Origin: Chloroflexota bacterium
GTDB taxonomy: Bacteria > Chloroflexota > Anaerolineae > UBA2200
Direction: 5' to 3'
Assembly: GCA_014360755.1 (NCBI GenBank)
Contig: JACIWX010000005.1
Coordinates: forward strand, 141,529-205,528
Length of the DNA stretch: 64,000 nt
Shown: piece after piece, positions 25,310 to 34,434 of the stretch
Position numbering within the stretch: the stretch's first letter is position 1
Layout of the letters: each line of letters starts with the position of its first letter
Position numbers and translations under genes: made by a program
The notes under the pieces: generated by a model
What the model was told of the DNA's origin: nothing
Databases searched by the model: none
What the model saw: the letters and a program-made list of their open reading frames with translations, nothing else

Positions 25310-25962
25310 TGCGTAGCAAGTATCTGCTCTTTTCTCTGCTTGTGATCCTGCTGGTTGGGTGTCGCTTTGATCCAGGGAACCCGGGGAACTCTCCTATCCC
25401 ATCTGTTCAGCCCGCGGCTACAGCCTCTGCCGAGCCTTCGCCAGAGCCAAGCCCGACATGGACTGCTACAGCAACGCCTTTGCCCTCGCCAACGCCAACC
25501 ATGACCTTAGCCCCGACCCCTTCGCCAACGCCTACTCCTGGGCTGGAGGCGCTTTTCAAGCGGTTCATTCTGATCAACCAAGATACGCAGACGATGTATG
25601 TCTATGAAAATGGGATCAAAATCCGTACGATACCAGTGAGCACGGGTAACCCAGATGACAAAACAACCATGACACCACCCTGGGAAGGCGAAGTGGGCAA
25701 ATATGTGGGTACTTTTTTCTCTTTCGGAACATGGGCCGATGATGCCTGGTATCTGTTCGATCATTATGGCGCCATTCTGATCCATGGTGCCCCCTATGTG
25801 AAGGAGAACGGGGAAAAGGTGTATCAGGATTTGGATGCGCTTGGCGTGCGGCCTGTGTCCCATGGCTGCATCCGCTTGCCACCTGAAGAAGCCAAATGGT
25901 TTTCTGAATGGGGGCCAGAAGGAGTACATATCGTGATTTTGCCCCTTACGCGAAGGCCATAA
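25309..25962 (+). CDS. L,D-transpeptidase (YkuD) lipoprotein
   Basis: The 217-residue predicted lipoprotein has a signal peptide (LLFSLLVILLVGC lipobox) and a Pro/Thr/Ser linker of about 60 residues. A YkuD domain follows: RFILINQDTQTMYVYENG, TGNPDDKTTMTPPWEG and the catalytic segment IHGAP followed by VSHGCIRLPPEEA with the nucleophilic Cys. It should crosslink peptidoglycan or attach proteins at the cell surface. The gene is inserted between the two Cas4-like half genes, overlapping the first by one base (TAATG) and preceding the second by 4 bp, so all are probably translated from one mRNA. Confidence 0.92.
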   Translation: MRSKYLLFSLLVILLVGCRFDPGNPGNSPIPSVQPAATASAEPSPEPSPTWTATATPLPSPTPTMTLAPTPSPTPTPGLEALFKRFILINQDTQTMYVYENGIKIRTIPVSTGNPDDKTTMTPPWEGEVGKYVGTFFSFGTWADDAWYLFDHYGAILIHGAPYVKENGEKVYQDLDALGVRPVSHGCIRLPPEEAKWFSEWGPEGVHIVILPLTRRP

Positions 25963-25966
25963 TCCT

Positions 25967-26485
25967 ATGCCCTGGTTGTTTTTTGCCCTCTTGCTGGCTT
26001 TGGCGGGAGTGGTCTTGCTCCTTTATGCTCGCAGACAGCGACAAATAGCCGGCTTACCATCTGGTGAGATCGTGTATGCGGATACTGGTGCTTGGCAACG
26101 CTGTGAACGTCCGTTGTTTTCGCAGCGCCATCGCCTTTCTGGAAAACCAGACTATTTGGTACGAGAACATGGGCGGATTGTACCCGTGGAAGTGAAGCCT
26201 AATCGCCAAGCGGCTGAACCGTATGAAGGGGATATTTTGCAACTGGCGGCCTATTGTTTGCTGGTAGAAGAAGAGTATGGACAACGCCCCCGCTATGGTT
26301 ATCTCAAGTATGAACAAGCGGTGTTCCGCATCAATTACACCGGTAACTTGCGCCACCATGTGTTATCCAGGCTGGAGGCAATGCGCCGCGATTTCCGTGC
26401 ATCCGATGTGGCTCCGAATCACAATGAAGCACGCCGCTGCCTGTACTGTGGTCATCGCTATGTCTGTGACAGACGCTTGGCATAG
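25967..26485 (+). CDS. Cas4/Dna2-like PD-(D/E)XK nuclease, C-terminal catalytic half with membrane anchor
   Basis: The 172-residue protein starts with a membrane segment (LFFALLLALAGVVLLLYARR). The Cas4 catalytic core follows: the Asp of SGKPDYLVR, the E-x-K of VPVEVKPNR, the QLAAYCLLVEEEYG helix and a C-terminal CLYCGHRYVC supplying three cysteines of a 4Fe-4S site. The fourth cysteine and the conserved His lie in the gene at 25046. The two could assemble into one membrane-bound nuclease. No CRISPR array or other cas gene is nearby, so this is a stand-alone Cas4-like protein. Confidence 0.82.
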   Translation: MPWLFFALLLALAGVVLLLYARRQRQIAGLPSGEIVYADTGAWQRCERPLFSQRHRLSGKPDYLVREHGRIVPVEVKPNRQAAEPYEGDILQLAAYCLLVEEEYGQRPRYGYLKYEQAVFRINYTGNLRHHVLSRLEAMRRDFRASDVAPNHNEARRCLYCGHRYVCDRRLA

Positions 26486-26491
26486 GAGCGG

Positions 26492-27890
26492 CTAAGGGCC
26501 TGGTTGATGCCAAGCCCAAGGGCCATAATGCTCCTTGATCACCAGCCACGTGATACGGAAGCTTGATTGCCGGAGCTGGTGATATATTTCTTGTAGCGCG
26601 GTGTCGCCTTGGGGGCGATCTAGGACAGTGTTTATAAAGTTCAGGTGTGAAAGCAGAAGCAGCACAGTAAAGCCTACGCTGGCGGCTGCTAACAAATAGA
26701 TGCCGGCTTGATATAGGCGGCGCATAGGCCAACGAAAGAAGGATGCGCTTAGCAGATTGGCCAAACCTAAACTGAAGACTGGATACAGCTCAATCATGCG
26801 CCTCATTCCAAAGCCCCATCCCGCCCACCAATCGTAGACCGAAGCATTGATCAGAGCTTGCAACATGAACATAGTAGCTAGAGCAAGGCTTAGGGTACGG
26901 TTCTTGCTGTACAGGACAAACCAACCCAACGAGCTCACCCCTGTGAGCGGTGCCCAGATGAACAGCCCTTTCTCGCATGAAAAAAGGATTTGTCTCAGAT
27001 AAGCCGGCCATACGAGAAAGGCAGCACGGTTCTGCTCCGCAGCCGGAACAACCCACGGCGAGCCAAACATTTGCCACCAGGAATATGGCACTAACCAGGC
27101 CAAGCTCACAAAACCTAGTGCAAATGCCAGCACTAGCCGGATTCGCTTCTGCCATAGCAAGGATATTCCCAGCGGCAGGGCAAACAGGGCAAGCTGCCAG
27201 CGCACCAATGTAGCCATGCCCGAAACAATCCCCATGGCTAACCACAGCAGTTGCGCACCCTGATGCGGGATTTCCGGGTGCTTGGTACACCAGTGGACAA
27301 ATAGAAACAACAACAAGCTCACCGCGAAAGCGCCGCAGGCGTGCGAATTCAGCGGCTCTATCGTGCTATAGTACCAAAGCGGAGTGCCAAAGAAGAGTGC
27401 TAGGACAGAGAGCAGCGCAGCCCCGTTCGGCGCAATTCTGCGCGCGGCAAAGTATGTCAGTATAACCGCTGCCAGAACATAGATGTTGGTGCCTAACATA
27501 GGAAAGAAGCTGTAAGCAAAGGTAGTGCCTTGGTGCTGTATGAAATAGGCGTCATGAATACGTAGAAACGGGAGTTTGTCTGCTAACATAGCCAACCAAT
27601 AGAAAGGCACCAACAGCAAAGCATTGCCAAAGGGAAAGACAGAGGCATAGTGCCCCGTTTTTTTCATATACGAAGGCATGATAGGTGTTGACGTGAGCGA
27701 ATTTCGTTGCTTGATTAGCCAGGTCCAGGTCTGCATCGCATGCTAGTGAATCAAGCCACATAAAATAAGCGAGGCCATCGCCGCGTACCAGTGGGCGGTC
27801 GAGGAGGATACAACTTCCCAGCACAATCAGCACAATTGCGAGCAGGCTGACCAGTGTAACTCGATTCTCTATGCCGAGTCTATGGCGCAT
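26492..27890 (-). pseudogene. Polytopic GT39-like membrane glycosyltransferase, frameshifted
   Basis: Two overlapping minus-strand ORFs join into one protein. The first (27552-27890) gives the N-terminus with a membrane helix and an acidic loop motif RPLVRGDGLAYF, ending usefully at HAFVYEK. The second (26492-27736) continues with TGHYASVFPFGNALLLVPFY and about ten hydrophobic segments. The frames switch at a run of seven A residues (minus strand, about 27658-27664); one extra A restores KTGHYA. It is either a real frameshift, a slippage-prone switch, or a homopolymer sequencing error. The protein would be about 465 residues, a GT-C-type sugar transferase of unknown substrate. Confidence 0.75.
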
Positions 27891-27917
27891 AGTTTGCCCC
27901 TCTCATCTCGTGCGTGG

Positions 27918-27946
27918 ATTATATAGCAAGGCATCGCGGCAATCAA
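27918..27946 (-). promoter_or_regulatory. Promoter of the frameshifted GT39-like gene
   Basis: On the minus strand, TTGATT (27941-27946) and TATAAT (27918-27923) are separated by 17 bp, about 28 bp upstream of the ATG at 27890. Confidence 0.65.
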
Positions 27947-27967
27947 ACCACAAGGCAACTGTGTTAT

Positions 27968-27997
27968 TTCGACAAGGATGGCTGATTGGGTTATAAT
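27968..27997 (+). promoter_or_regulatory. Promoter-like element upstream of repeat D and nadK
   Basis: TTCGAC (27968-27973) and TATAAT (27992-27997) are 18 bp apart. If active, the transcript would run through repeat copy D before reaching nadK, placing the palindrome in the 5' leader. Confidence 0.45.
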
Positions 27998-28021
27998 CAC
28001 GGCATCTGGTGGTATAGGAAA

Positions 28022-28150
28022 GAGAGTGTTGAAAAAGCCTTTCCAATGTCATGCTGAACGAAGTGAAGCATCTCGCAGTACTTGAAAATATGGCTAAAGT
28101 TACGCGAGACCCTTCGCTTCGCTCAGGGTGACAAGATTTTCAATACCCTC
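28022..28150 (+). repeat. Dispersed MITE-like repeat, copy D (short form)
   Basis: The ends are GAGAGTGTTGAAAA and TTTTCAATACCCTC. The interior reads TGTCATGCTGAACGAAGTGA, then the loop and CTTCGCTTCGCTCAGGGTGA. The 129-bp element lies in the divergent gap between the frameshifted GT39-like gene and nadK. Confidence 0.92.
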
Positions 28151-28219
28151 CAAGAAAGCTGTTTCTGGCGGTATGTTGCTGCCAACTACTGACTATTCAT
28201 GAACCATTGTGAGCTGACA

Positions 28220-29041
28220 ATGAAACGATTTGGATTGCTGCATCATCCCAAAATCAGTGCCTCGCAGACTCTAGCGCAAGAGGTTGAAGCCAGCCTGCGC
28301 TCCTATGGCGTAGTGGCATGGCAGGCTTCTGCCTGGGATGAAGCCGAGGTGTTGCGACAGGCACCGGGTACTGATTTGTTGATTACATTTGGAGGAGATG
28401 GCACGATCGTGCGCACAGCGCGCATCGTGGCTGCGCATCATTTGCCCATTTTGGGTGTGAACCTGGGTCGTCTGGGTTTTCTGGCTGAATTGCAGCCCGC
28501 TCAGGTGCAGGATAAGATAGAAGCACTAGTGGATGGGCAATATTGGCTGGAAGAGCGCATGATGCTGTATGCCGAGGTGAAGCGGGAACGGCGTATCGTG
28601 CATTCCTATGAGGCACTGAATGATGTGGTAGTCAGCAGGGGACGTATCGCACGGGTAGTGAGAGTCGAGACCTATGTGGATGGGCAATATCTCACTACTT
28701 ATGTGGCAGATGGCGTCATTGTGGCCAGCCCTACCGGTTCCACTGCTTATTCACTAGCAGCGGGCGGACCCATCCTGGAGCCCACATTATTTAACCTATT
28801 GTTGACGCCCGTTGCTCCACATTTGACAGTCGCGACGGCGCTGGTGCTACCCTCCACAGCGCATGTGCATTTGGGGCTTTCTACGGAATACGAGGCTTCA
28901 CTCACGATCGATGGCCAGGTGGACTTGCCGCTGGTAGACGGTGACGTCGTTACTGTGGCAGCCAGCAGCAATGTGTGTCGTTTTGTGCGCATGGGGGAGC
29001 GGAATTATTTCTATAAAACCTTGTTAGAACGGCTTAGATAA
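28220..29041 (+). CDS. nadK: NAD kinase
   Basis: NAD kinase phosphorylates NAD to NADP. The 273-residue protein has FGLLHHPKI at the N-terminus and the ITFGGDGTIVRTAR motif with the catalytic Asp. GVNLGRLGFLAEL, ALNDVVVSRG, VADGVIVASPTGSTAYSLAAGGPI and the C-terminal SLTIDGQVDL follow. I prefer ATG 28220 (MKRFGLLHHP) over ATG 28199 because the family normally starts there; neither has a strong ribosome-binding site. Repeat copy D lies about 70 bp upstream. recN follows 115 bp downstream, a frequent neighbour of nadK. Confidence 0.94.
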   Translation: MKRFGLLHHPKISASQTLAQEVEASLRSYGVVAWQASAWDEAEVLRQAPGTDLLITFGGDGTIVRTARIVAAHHLPILGVNLGRLGFLAELQPAQVQDKIEALVDGQYWLEERMMLYAEVKRERRIVHSYEALNDVVVSRGRIARVVRVETYVDGQYLTTYVADGVIVASPTGSTAYSLAAGGPILEPTLFNLLLTPVAPHLTVATALVLPSTAHVHLGLSTEYEASLTIDGQVDLPLVDGDVVTVAASSNVCRFVRMGERNYFYKTLLERLR

Positions 29042-29156
29042 CGTGTTCCGTATTGCGTATTCCGTTTTTGCATGTTCTTTATTTGGGGTGAAGCATGGAA
29101 AAGTGCTGTGGTCAGGTTGCCGTGGTAACCGATTCTGATGAGTGGGGAGGTAACGT

Positions 29157-30902
29157 TTGTTATCCGAACTGACCATTTCCAATTTTGCCATTATTGATCA
29201 CCTGCGCCTGACGATGTCGCCGGGATTCACTGTGCTCACGGGTGAGACTGGAGCAGGTAAATCCATCATTATCGATGCGGTAAGCACATTGCTTGGTGGA
29301 CGCGCAGATGTCGAACTGATCCGCTCTGGTACGGAGGGGGCGCGTATTGAAGGTGTTTTTGTCTTATCTCCCGCGCTGCGGGACGAGTTGATGCCGTTTT
29401 TGCGCGAACATGGTCTGGATGAAAGTGGCGATACACTTATTCTCACACGCGAAATCAATAGGAATGGCCGCCATGTTTGCCGCGTAAACGGGCGTACGGT
29501 GACTTTGAGTGTCTTTTCCCAGATAGGCGAGCGCCTTGTAGATATCCATGGCCAAGGTGAGCACCTGTCTCTACTGCGTGTTAAGGAGCATTTGAACTTC
29601 CTAGACCGTTACGGTGGCTTGCAAGAGCAGCGAGCAATGCTGGCTGAGCAGGTACGAAGGTTGCGCCGTGTGCGTGAGGAACTGGCTGCCTTGCGCCGTG
29701 ATGAACGCGAGTTGGCGCGAAGGGCTGATTTGCTGCAGTACCAGATACGCGAAATCGAGGACGCCAAACTGCGCCCGGGCGAAGAAGAAGAACTTTTGGC
29801 AGAGCGCAAATTATTGCTTAACGCAGGACGCCTTTCGACTCTAGCCAATGCGGCGTTTCAAAAGCTTGGTGGAGGTAATGAAGAACAGTATACTGTGGTG
29901 GACCTGCTTGGGAGCGTACTGCGCGATTTGACCGAGCTAGAGAGGCTTGACGCGCACATCGCACCGCAGCGGCAAATGGTAGAGGAAGTGTCTTATCAAC
30001 TTGATGACCTGGCGCACACGCTGCGCAGTTACCGGGATCGCATCGAATTCAATCCTGTACGCTTGCAGATAATCGAGGAACGGCTGGATTTAATCCACAA
30101 TTTGAAACGCAAGTACGGCAATTCCATCGCTGAAGTGTTGCATTTTGCTGAAGAAGCAGCAAAAGAGTTGCACGCCATTACCCATAACGAAGAACGCATT
30201 GCAGCACTGCAGGAAGAGGAGGCGCGCTTGGTGGTGGACATCGGCGCACAGGCAGCGGCGCTTTCCACCGCTCGGAGACAGGCAGCAAATCGGTTAGAGT
30301 TGGCGGTAGAGCGCGAGCTGGATGAACTGAACATGAAACAAGCGCGCTTTGTAGTGGATATGCAGTGGAGAGAGGCAGACGATGGGGTGGTGGTCGAGGG
30401 CAAACGCTATGCTTGTGATTTGAGTGGCATTGACCATGTGGAATTCCTTATCTCGCCCAATGTTGGCGAGCCACCCAAGCCCTTGGCGAAAATCGCCTCC
30501 GGTGGTGAAACTTCACGGCTGATGCTGGCGCTGAAGACTGTGCTCAGCACGGTAGATGAGGTGCCTACGCTGATCTTTGATGAGATTGATCAGGGCATTG
30601 GTGGGCGCGCCGGGGGCATCGTTGGGCGGAAATTGTGGGGCCTGACGGCAAAGCATCAAGTGCTATGTGTGACTCATCTGCCCCAGTTGGCTTGCTATGG
30701 GGATGTCCATTATAAGGTGAATAAAGTGCAGAGCGAGGGACGCACAGTAACTCGCGCGCAAGTGCTCGACGAACAGGAACGTATCGAAGAGCTTGCTGCG
30801 ATGCTGGGTGGGCCGCCTGGTGAGGCGCGTCAACGCAGCGCGCGGGAGATGTATGAAGAAACGTTAGCAATCAAGGGCGAGCGCACTCCTATAAAGGCTT
30901 GA
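29157..30902 (+). CDS. recN: DNA repair protein RecN
   Basis: RecN is an SMC-like ATPase acting in double-strand-break repair. The 581-residue protein starts LSELTISNFAIIDHL, with Walker A TGETGAGKSIIIDAV. A long central coiled coil (about 150-390) includes RRVREELAALRRDERELARR. The C-terminal signature ASGGETSRLMLALKTVL and Walker B TLIFDEIDQGIGGRAG follow, and then VTHLPQLACYGD. The length is typical. The TTG start is preceded by GGGAGG with 6-bp spacing. It is convergent with galT 51 bp downstream. Confidence 0.96.
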   Translation: MLSELTISNFAIIDHLRLTMSPGFTVLTGETGAGKSIIIDAVSTLLGGRADVELIRSGTEGARIEGVFVLSPALRDELMPFLREHGLDESGDTLILTREINRNGRHVCRVNGRTVTLSVFSQIGERLVDIHGQGEHLSLLRVKEHLNFLDRYGGLQEQRAMLAEQVRRLRRVREELAALRRDERELARRADLLQYQIREIEDAKLRPGEEEELLAERKLLLNAGRLSTLANAAFQKLGGGNEEQYTVVDLLGSVLRDLTELERLDAHIAPQRQMVEEVSYQLDDLAHTLRSYRDRIEFNPVRLQIIEERLDLIHNLKRKYGNSIAEVLHFAEEAAKELHAITHNEERIAALQEEEARLVVDIGAQAAALSTARRQAANRLELAVERELDELNMKQARFVVDMQWREADDGVVVEGKRYACDLSGIDHVEFLISPNVGEPPKPLAKIASGGETSRLMLALKTVLSTVDEVPTLIFDEIDQGIGGRAGGIVGRKLWGLTAKHQVLCVTHLPQLACYGDVHYKVNKVQSEGRTVTRAQVLDEQERIEELAAMLGGPPGEARQRSAREMYEETLAIKGERTPIKA

Positions 30903-30953
30903 GTCCCCACATTCTCTTTCCACAGTTTCCCCATGACGTTGGAACGCAAGAAC

Positions 30954-32018
30954 TCATTGGCTTCGCTCTTTGTAGTGCACGTCCGGCAGCTCTCTAAGCC
31001 GTTCTGCCGCAGCCTCCGCAGTTAGATCGCGTTGGGGCTGTGCCAGCATCTCATATCCAACCATGAACTTGCGCACGGTAGCAGAGCGGAGCAGAGGCGG
31101 GTAAAAATGCGCATGCAAGTGCCAGGCAGGATGGGGTAAGCCGTCCGTTGGCTGCTGGTGAAAGCCCATAGAATAGGGGAAGGATATCTGGAATAGGTTG
31201 TCATAGCGGATGGTCAATCGTTTGAGGACATCTGCCAATGAGTCGCGTTCGTCCTGGTTCAGATGAGTCAGGGAAGGGACATGGCGCTTGCTGAGCACCA
31301 TGGTCTCAAAGGGCCAAATTGCCCAAAATGGGACCAGGGCGACAAAGTGGTCATTTTCTAGCACAATCCGCGTCCCTTCCATGCGCTCCAGCATCAGGTA
31401 GTCGCATAGCAAGCAATGACCTGCCTCATGCAAATAGTCCTGCTGCGCCATGTTTTCCTTGAATACTTCGGTGGGCAAGGACTCGTTGGCCCAGATTTGG
31501 CCATGTGGATGGGGGTTGGAAGCACCCATCATCTCCCCTTTGTTCTCAAAGATTTGCACATAGTTGATAAATGATAATGCTCCCAGTTCAGCGTATTGCT
31601 CTATCCAGACATCCACTACATTGCGGATGTGCTCCACGGGCATTTCCGCAAGGGTCAGATCGTGGCGCGGGGAGAAGCAGATGACGCGGCACAAGCCACG
31701 CTCTGGGTGGCTGATCAGGAGCGAGGATTGTGCTTTTGCAGCCTCGCTCACACCTGCAGATCGGGGTAGTAAGGCACTAAAATCGTTATCGAAAACAAAT
31801 GTCCCCGTGTAGTCTGGGTTGCGTTTGCCGCTGGCACGTACATTGCCTGGGCATAGGTAGCAGTCTGGATCGTACCTGGGACGCATTTCTGCCGGCATGG
31901 TCTCTACCTGACCCAGCCAAGGGCGTTCCATGCGGTGTGGCGATACCAGGACCCACTCCCGTGTTAGTGGATTATAGCGGCGATGTGCGCCAGATGGTGT
32001 TTGGATTTCTTTGTACAT
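30954..32018 (-). CDS. galT: Galactose-1-phosphate uridylyltransferase
   Basis: GalT exchanges UMP between UDP-glucose and galactose 1-phosphate in the Leloir pathway. The 354-residue protein has [16 protein letters not shown], the zinc-ligand pair CYLCPGN and the catalytic [13 protein letters not shown], in which the His-Pro-His histidine is uridylylated. [22 protein letters not shown] and [12 protein letters not shown] lead to the C-terminal [10 protein letters not shown]. The start ATG 32018 has AGGAGG 5 bp upstream; the track start adds 48 residues. No galK or galE is near. Confidence 0.94.
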   Translation of the reverse strand: MYKEIQTPSGAHRRYNPLTREWVLVSPHRMERPWLGQVETMPAEMRPRYDPDCYLCPGNVRASGKRNPDYTGTFVFDNDFSALLPRSAGVSEAAKAQSSLLISHPERGLCRVICFSPRHDLTLAEMPVEHIRNVVDVWIEQYAELGALSFINYVQIFENKGEMMGASNPHPHGQIWANESLPTEVFKENMAQQDYLHEAGHCLLCDYLMLERMEGTRIVLENDHFVALVPFWAIWPFETMVLSKRHVPSLTHLNQDERDSLADVLKRLTIRYDNLFQISFPYSMGFHQQPTDGLPHPAWHLHAHFYPPLLRSATVRKFMVGYEMLAQPQRDLTAEAAAERLRELPDVHYKERSQ

Positions 32019-32352
32019 GACAGCCTCCTGGAGGATTCCCACCGCAAATGATAAACGAGCGGGGGGAAATGAACAAATCTGAGTGGCAACCGATCGGAAG
32101 ATATGCCTGTAATGGGACTCGTTTCCGATGGCGTGCGTTTGACGAACGAGTGAAGTTGGCATAGACTATCAATCGCCGTATGAAGTGTCAAGTGCTTGGA
32201 TTAGGGGAGCAGCGGACGGATTTTCATCTACTCACGTGATGCCCGGTTTTATCTTCAGCAGGTTGAAGTTCGAGCAGGGGCATGCCGCTTTATCTGAGTA
32301 TGGCGATGAGCATGATATTCTTGGATCAAGTGCATAGGAGGGTAAATTAGCA

Positions 32353-32793
32353 ATGGATCGCACCGTTGGCCAGCTTTCTCCTGATTCTTGTATTTTCTGT
32401 GCCATTGTCGCTGGTCAAGCACCTGCGGTTGTGGTGTATGAGGACGCGCATACGATGGCTTTTATGGACATCAATCCGGCTACACGGGGGCACGTGCTGG
32501 TTATCCCCAAGAAACATGCCCGGGATATCTTCGATGTGGACGAGGAAGAGGCATTGCATGTGATGCGCACCGTTGTGCGCGTGGCGAAAGCCATAGATAA
32601 GGCTTTGCAACCCGATGGGGTGAACTTGATACAAGCCAACCGACGCGCTGCTTTCCAGAGTGTATACCACTTTCACATACACGTTATCCCACGTTGGTGG
32701 GATGACGGCTTGGTGCCAATATGGCGGCATCAGCGTGAGGATCCACAGGTGCTCCGGGAGGTGGCAGCAAAGATTAGAGAGGCGATAGGATAG
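32353..32793 (+). CDS. HIT-family nucleotide-binding protein
   Basis: This 146-residue histidine-triad protein, like HINT/Fhit relatives, would hydrolyse a nucleoside phosphoramidate or dinucleotide. It has the N-terminal Zn-type SCIFCAIVAGQAPAVVVYED. FMDINPATRGHVLVIPKKHA follows, and then the triad YHFHIHVIPRWWDDG. ATG 32353 follows AGGAGGG. A hairpin directly follows the stop. Confidence 0.92.
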   Translation: MDRTVGQLSPDSCIFCAIVAGQAPAVVVYEDAHTMAFMDINPATRGHVLVIPKKHARDIFDVDEEEALHVMRTVVRVAKAIDKALQPDGVNLIQANRRAAFQSVYHFHIHVIPRWWDDGLVPIWRHQREDPQVLREVAAKIREAIG

Positions 32794-32827
32794 AAAAGCC
32801 CTTGGGTTTCACAATTCCCAAGGGCTT
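32792..32827 (-). terminator. Terminator hairpin after tRNA-Pro and HIT gene
   Basis: An 11-bp perfect stem AAGCCCTTGGG / CCCAAGGGCTT with a 10-nt loop is followed on the minus strand by TTTTCTA. It best serves as the tRNA-Pro terminator; on the plus strand there is no good U tract, but it may still affect the HIT transcript. Confidence 0.8.
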
Positions 32828-32831
32828 CTAG

Positions 32832-32905
32832 TCGGGGCGCGCGGATTTGAACCGCGGACCACTTGAACCCCATTCAAGTGCGCTACCGGGCTGCGCTACG
32901 CCCCG
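32832..32905 (-). tRNA. tRNA-Pro (anticodon GGG)
   Basis: The minus-strand gene begins CGGGGCGTAGCGCAGCCCGG and ends in CGCGCGCCCCGA. The stem CTTGA/TCAAG encloses the loop ATGGGGT, giving anticodon GGG. The T-loop is GGTTCAAATCC. CCA is not encoded. Confidence 0.95.
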
Positions 32906-32915
32906 TTTCTTGATC

Positions 32916-32944
32916 ATTATACCCCACTCTTGCGCTTTTGGCAA
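32916..32944 (-). promoter_or_regulatory. Promoter of tRNA-Pro(GGG)
   Basis: On the minus strand, TTGCCA (32939-32944) and TATAAT (32916-32921) are separated by 17 bp, with the tRNA 5' end 11 bp past the -10 box. Confidence 0.75.
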
Positions 32945-32965
32945 ATCGCACAAAAGCCGTTGATT

Positions 32966-32994
32966 TTGACCAATGCATAGGTCTGCGTTACAAT
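32966..32994 (+). promoter_or_regulatory. Promoter of ffh
   Basis: TTGACC (32966-32971) and TACAAT (32989-32994) are separated by 17 bp. They lie about 70 bp upstream of the ffh ATG, back to back with the tRNA-Pro promoter. Confidence 0.7.
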
Positions 32995-33064
32995 GACTGA
33001 TACAGGACGGATGCTGCTGCATCCGATTCACTGTCAGCCATAACGAACTGATGTTTCCATTGCT

Positions 33065-34393
33065 ATGTTTGAAAACCTAAGCACAAGATTGCAAGACATT
33101 TTCAATAGGCTTTCTGGCAAGGGCCGCCTTTCCGAAGCGGATGTGGACGCCGCGTTGCGCGAGGTACGCCTGGCGCTGCTCGAAGCAGATGTCAACTTCC
33201 GCGTGGTGAAGGACTTGATTGCCCGTGTGCGCGAACGGGCTGTTGGTGCAGAGGTGATGAAGAGCCTCACTCCGGCGCAAATGGTGATCAAGATCGTCCA
33301 TGAGGAACTGATTGCCACTTTGGGCGAGCCCCGCAAGCTGAATTTGTCTGGCACACCGCCGCATGTCATCATGCTGGCTGGCTTGCAGGGTTCAGGCAAA
33401 ACGACCACGGCTGCGAAACTGGCACTGAAGTTGCGGCAGTCAGGGCAGCGGCCCTTGTTAGTGGCAGCGGATACGCGCCGACCCGCAGCTATCACCCAGT
33501 TGGAAGTACTTGGTCGGCAGTTGGATATCCCGGTGCACAGCGAGGGAGATAAGGTGCCTCCGCCACGCATTTGTGCGAATGCAGTTGACCGCGCGCGTAA
33601 GGGCGCTTACAGTGTGGTCATCCTGGATACGGGCGGGCGTCTGCACATTGACGATGAGATGATGCGCGAACTAGAAGACATCGTGCGGCGGGTTTCGCCA
33701 AGCGAGGTCCTGCTGGTAGCAGATGCCATGACGGGCCAGGATGCGGTGCGTGTAGCGGAGGAATTCAATCGCCGTGTTCCCTTGACCGGCTTGATCTTGA
33801 CCAAGGTGGATGGGGACGCGCGAGGCGGTGCGGCTCTTTCCATCCGCGCCGTCACCAGCGTGCCGATCATGTACCTAGGAGTAGGCGAAAAGACCGATGC
33901 ACTGGAGCCTTTTCAGCCCGAGCGATTGGCTTCACGCATCCTGGGCATGGGAGATGTGCTGACCCTGATTGAACGCGCAGAGGCTGCTTTCGACCAAGAG
34001 CAGGCACGCAAGATGGAGCAGAAGCTGCGCACGGCTACTTTTGACCTGGAAGATTTCCTGGAGCAGATGCAACAACTGAAAAAGATGGGGCCGCTGCATC
34101 AGCTGCTGGAGATGATGCCGGGGTTTTCAGGCATCAAGAGCCAATTGCCGGAGGATTTGACGGAAAAGCAGATGAAACGCGTGGAAGCCATTATTCGCTC
34201 CATGACCCCAGAGGAGCGGCGCGACCCACGGATCATCAACGGTAGCCGCAAACGACGCATTGCCCGTGGCAGTGGTGCCACGGTGTCCGAGGTTAACCAA
34301 TTGCTGAACCAATTTCGCCAGATGCAGCAATTGATGAAGCAGATGAGCGCAGGCCGAGGTATAGGGGGTTTCTTCGGACGGTTTGGGCTGTAA
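33065..34393 (+). CDS. ffh: Signal recognition particle protein Ffh
   Basis: Ffh is the SRP54 GTPase that targets nascent membrane proteins. The 442-residue protein has the N domain (VDAALREVRLALLEADVNF) and G1 GLQGSGKTTTAAKLAL. The motif at about residue 185 is DTGGRLHID, where the family normally has DTAGR. TKVDGDARGGAALS and the closing GVGEKTDALEPF follow. The Met-rich M domain carries LEDFLEQMQQLKKMGPL and RIARGSGATVSEVNQLLNQF. The Ala-to-Gly change in DTAGR is unusual but conservative. rpsP, khpA and other translation genes follow. Confidence 0.96.
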   Translation: MFENLSTRLQDIFNRLSGKGRLSEADVDAALREVRLALLEADVNFRVVKDLIARVRERAVGAEVMKSLTPAQMVIKIVHEELIATLGEPRKLNLSGTPPHVIMLAGLQGSGKTTTAAKLALKLRQSGQRPLLVAADTRRPAAITQLEVLGRQLDIPVHSEGDKVPPPRICANAVDRARKGAYSVVILDTGGRLHIDDEMMRELEDIVRRVSPSEVLLVADAMTGQDAVRVAEEFNRRVPLTGLILTKVDGDARGGAALSIRAVTSVPIMYLGVGEKTDALEPFQPERLASRILGMGDVLTLIERAEAAFDQEQARKMEQKLRTATFDLEDFLEQMQQLKKMGPLHQLLEMMPGFSGIKSQLPEDLTEKQMKRVEAIIRSMTPEERRDPRIINGSRKRRIARGSGATVSEVNQLLNQFRQMQQLMKQMSAGRGIGGFFGRFGL

Positions 34394-34434
34394 GGCTTGG
34401 CGAATCAGTTCGTGATTTGCTCATCACCCGTGGC

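Noticed and set aside
24370-26485. CRISPR-Cas locus because of the Cas4-like halves
   Set aside because: There is no repeat-spacer array and no cas1, cas2 or effector gene in the window; the Cas4 domain alone also occurs in stand-alone nucleases.
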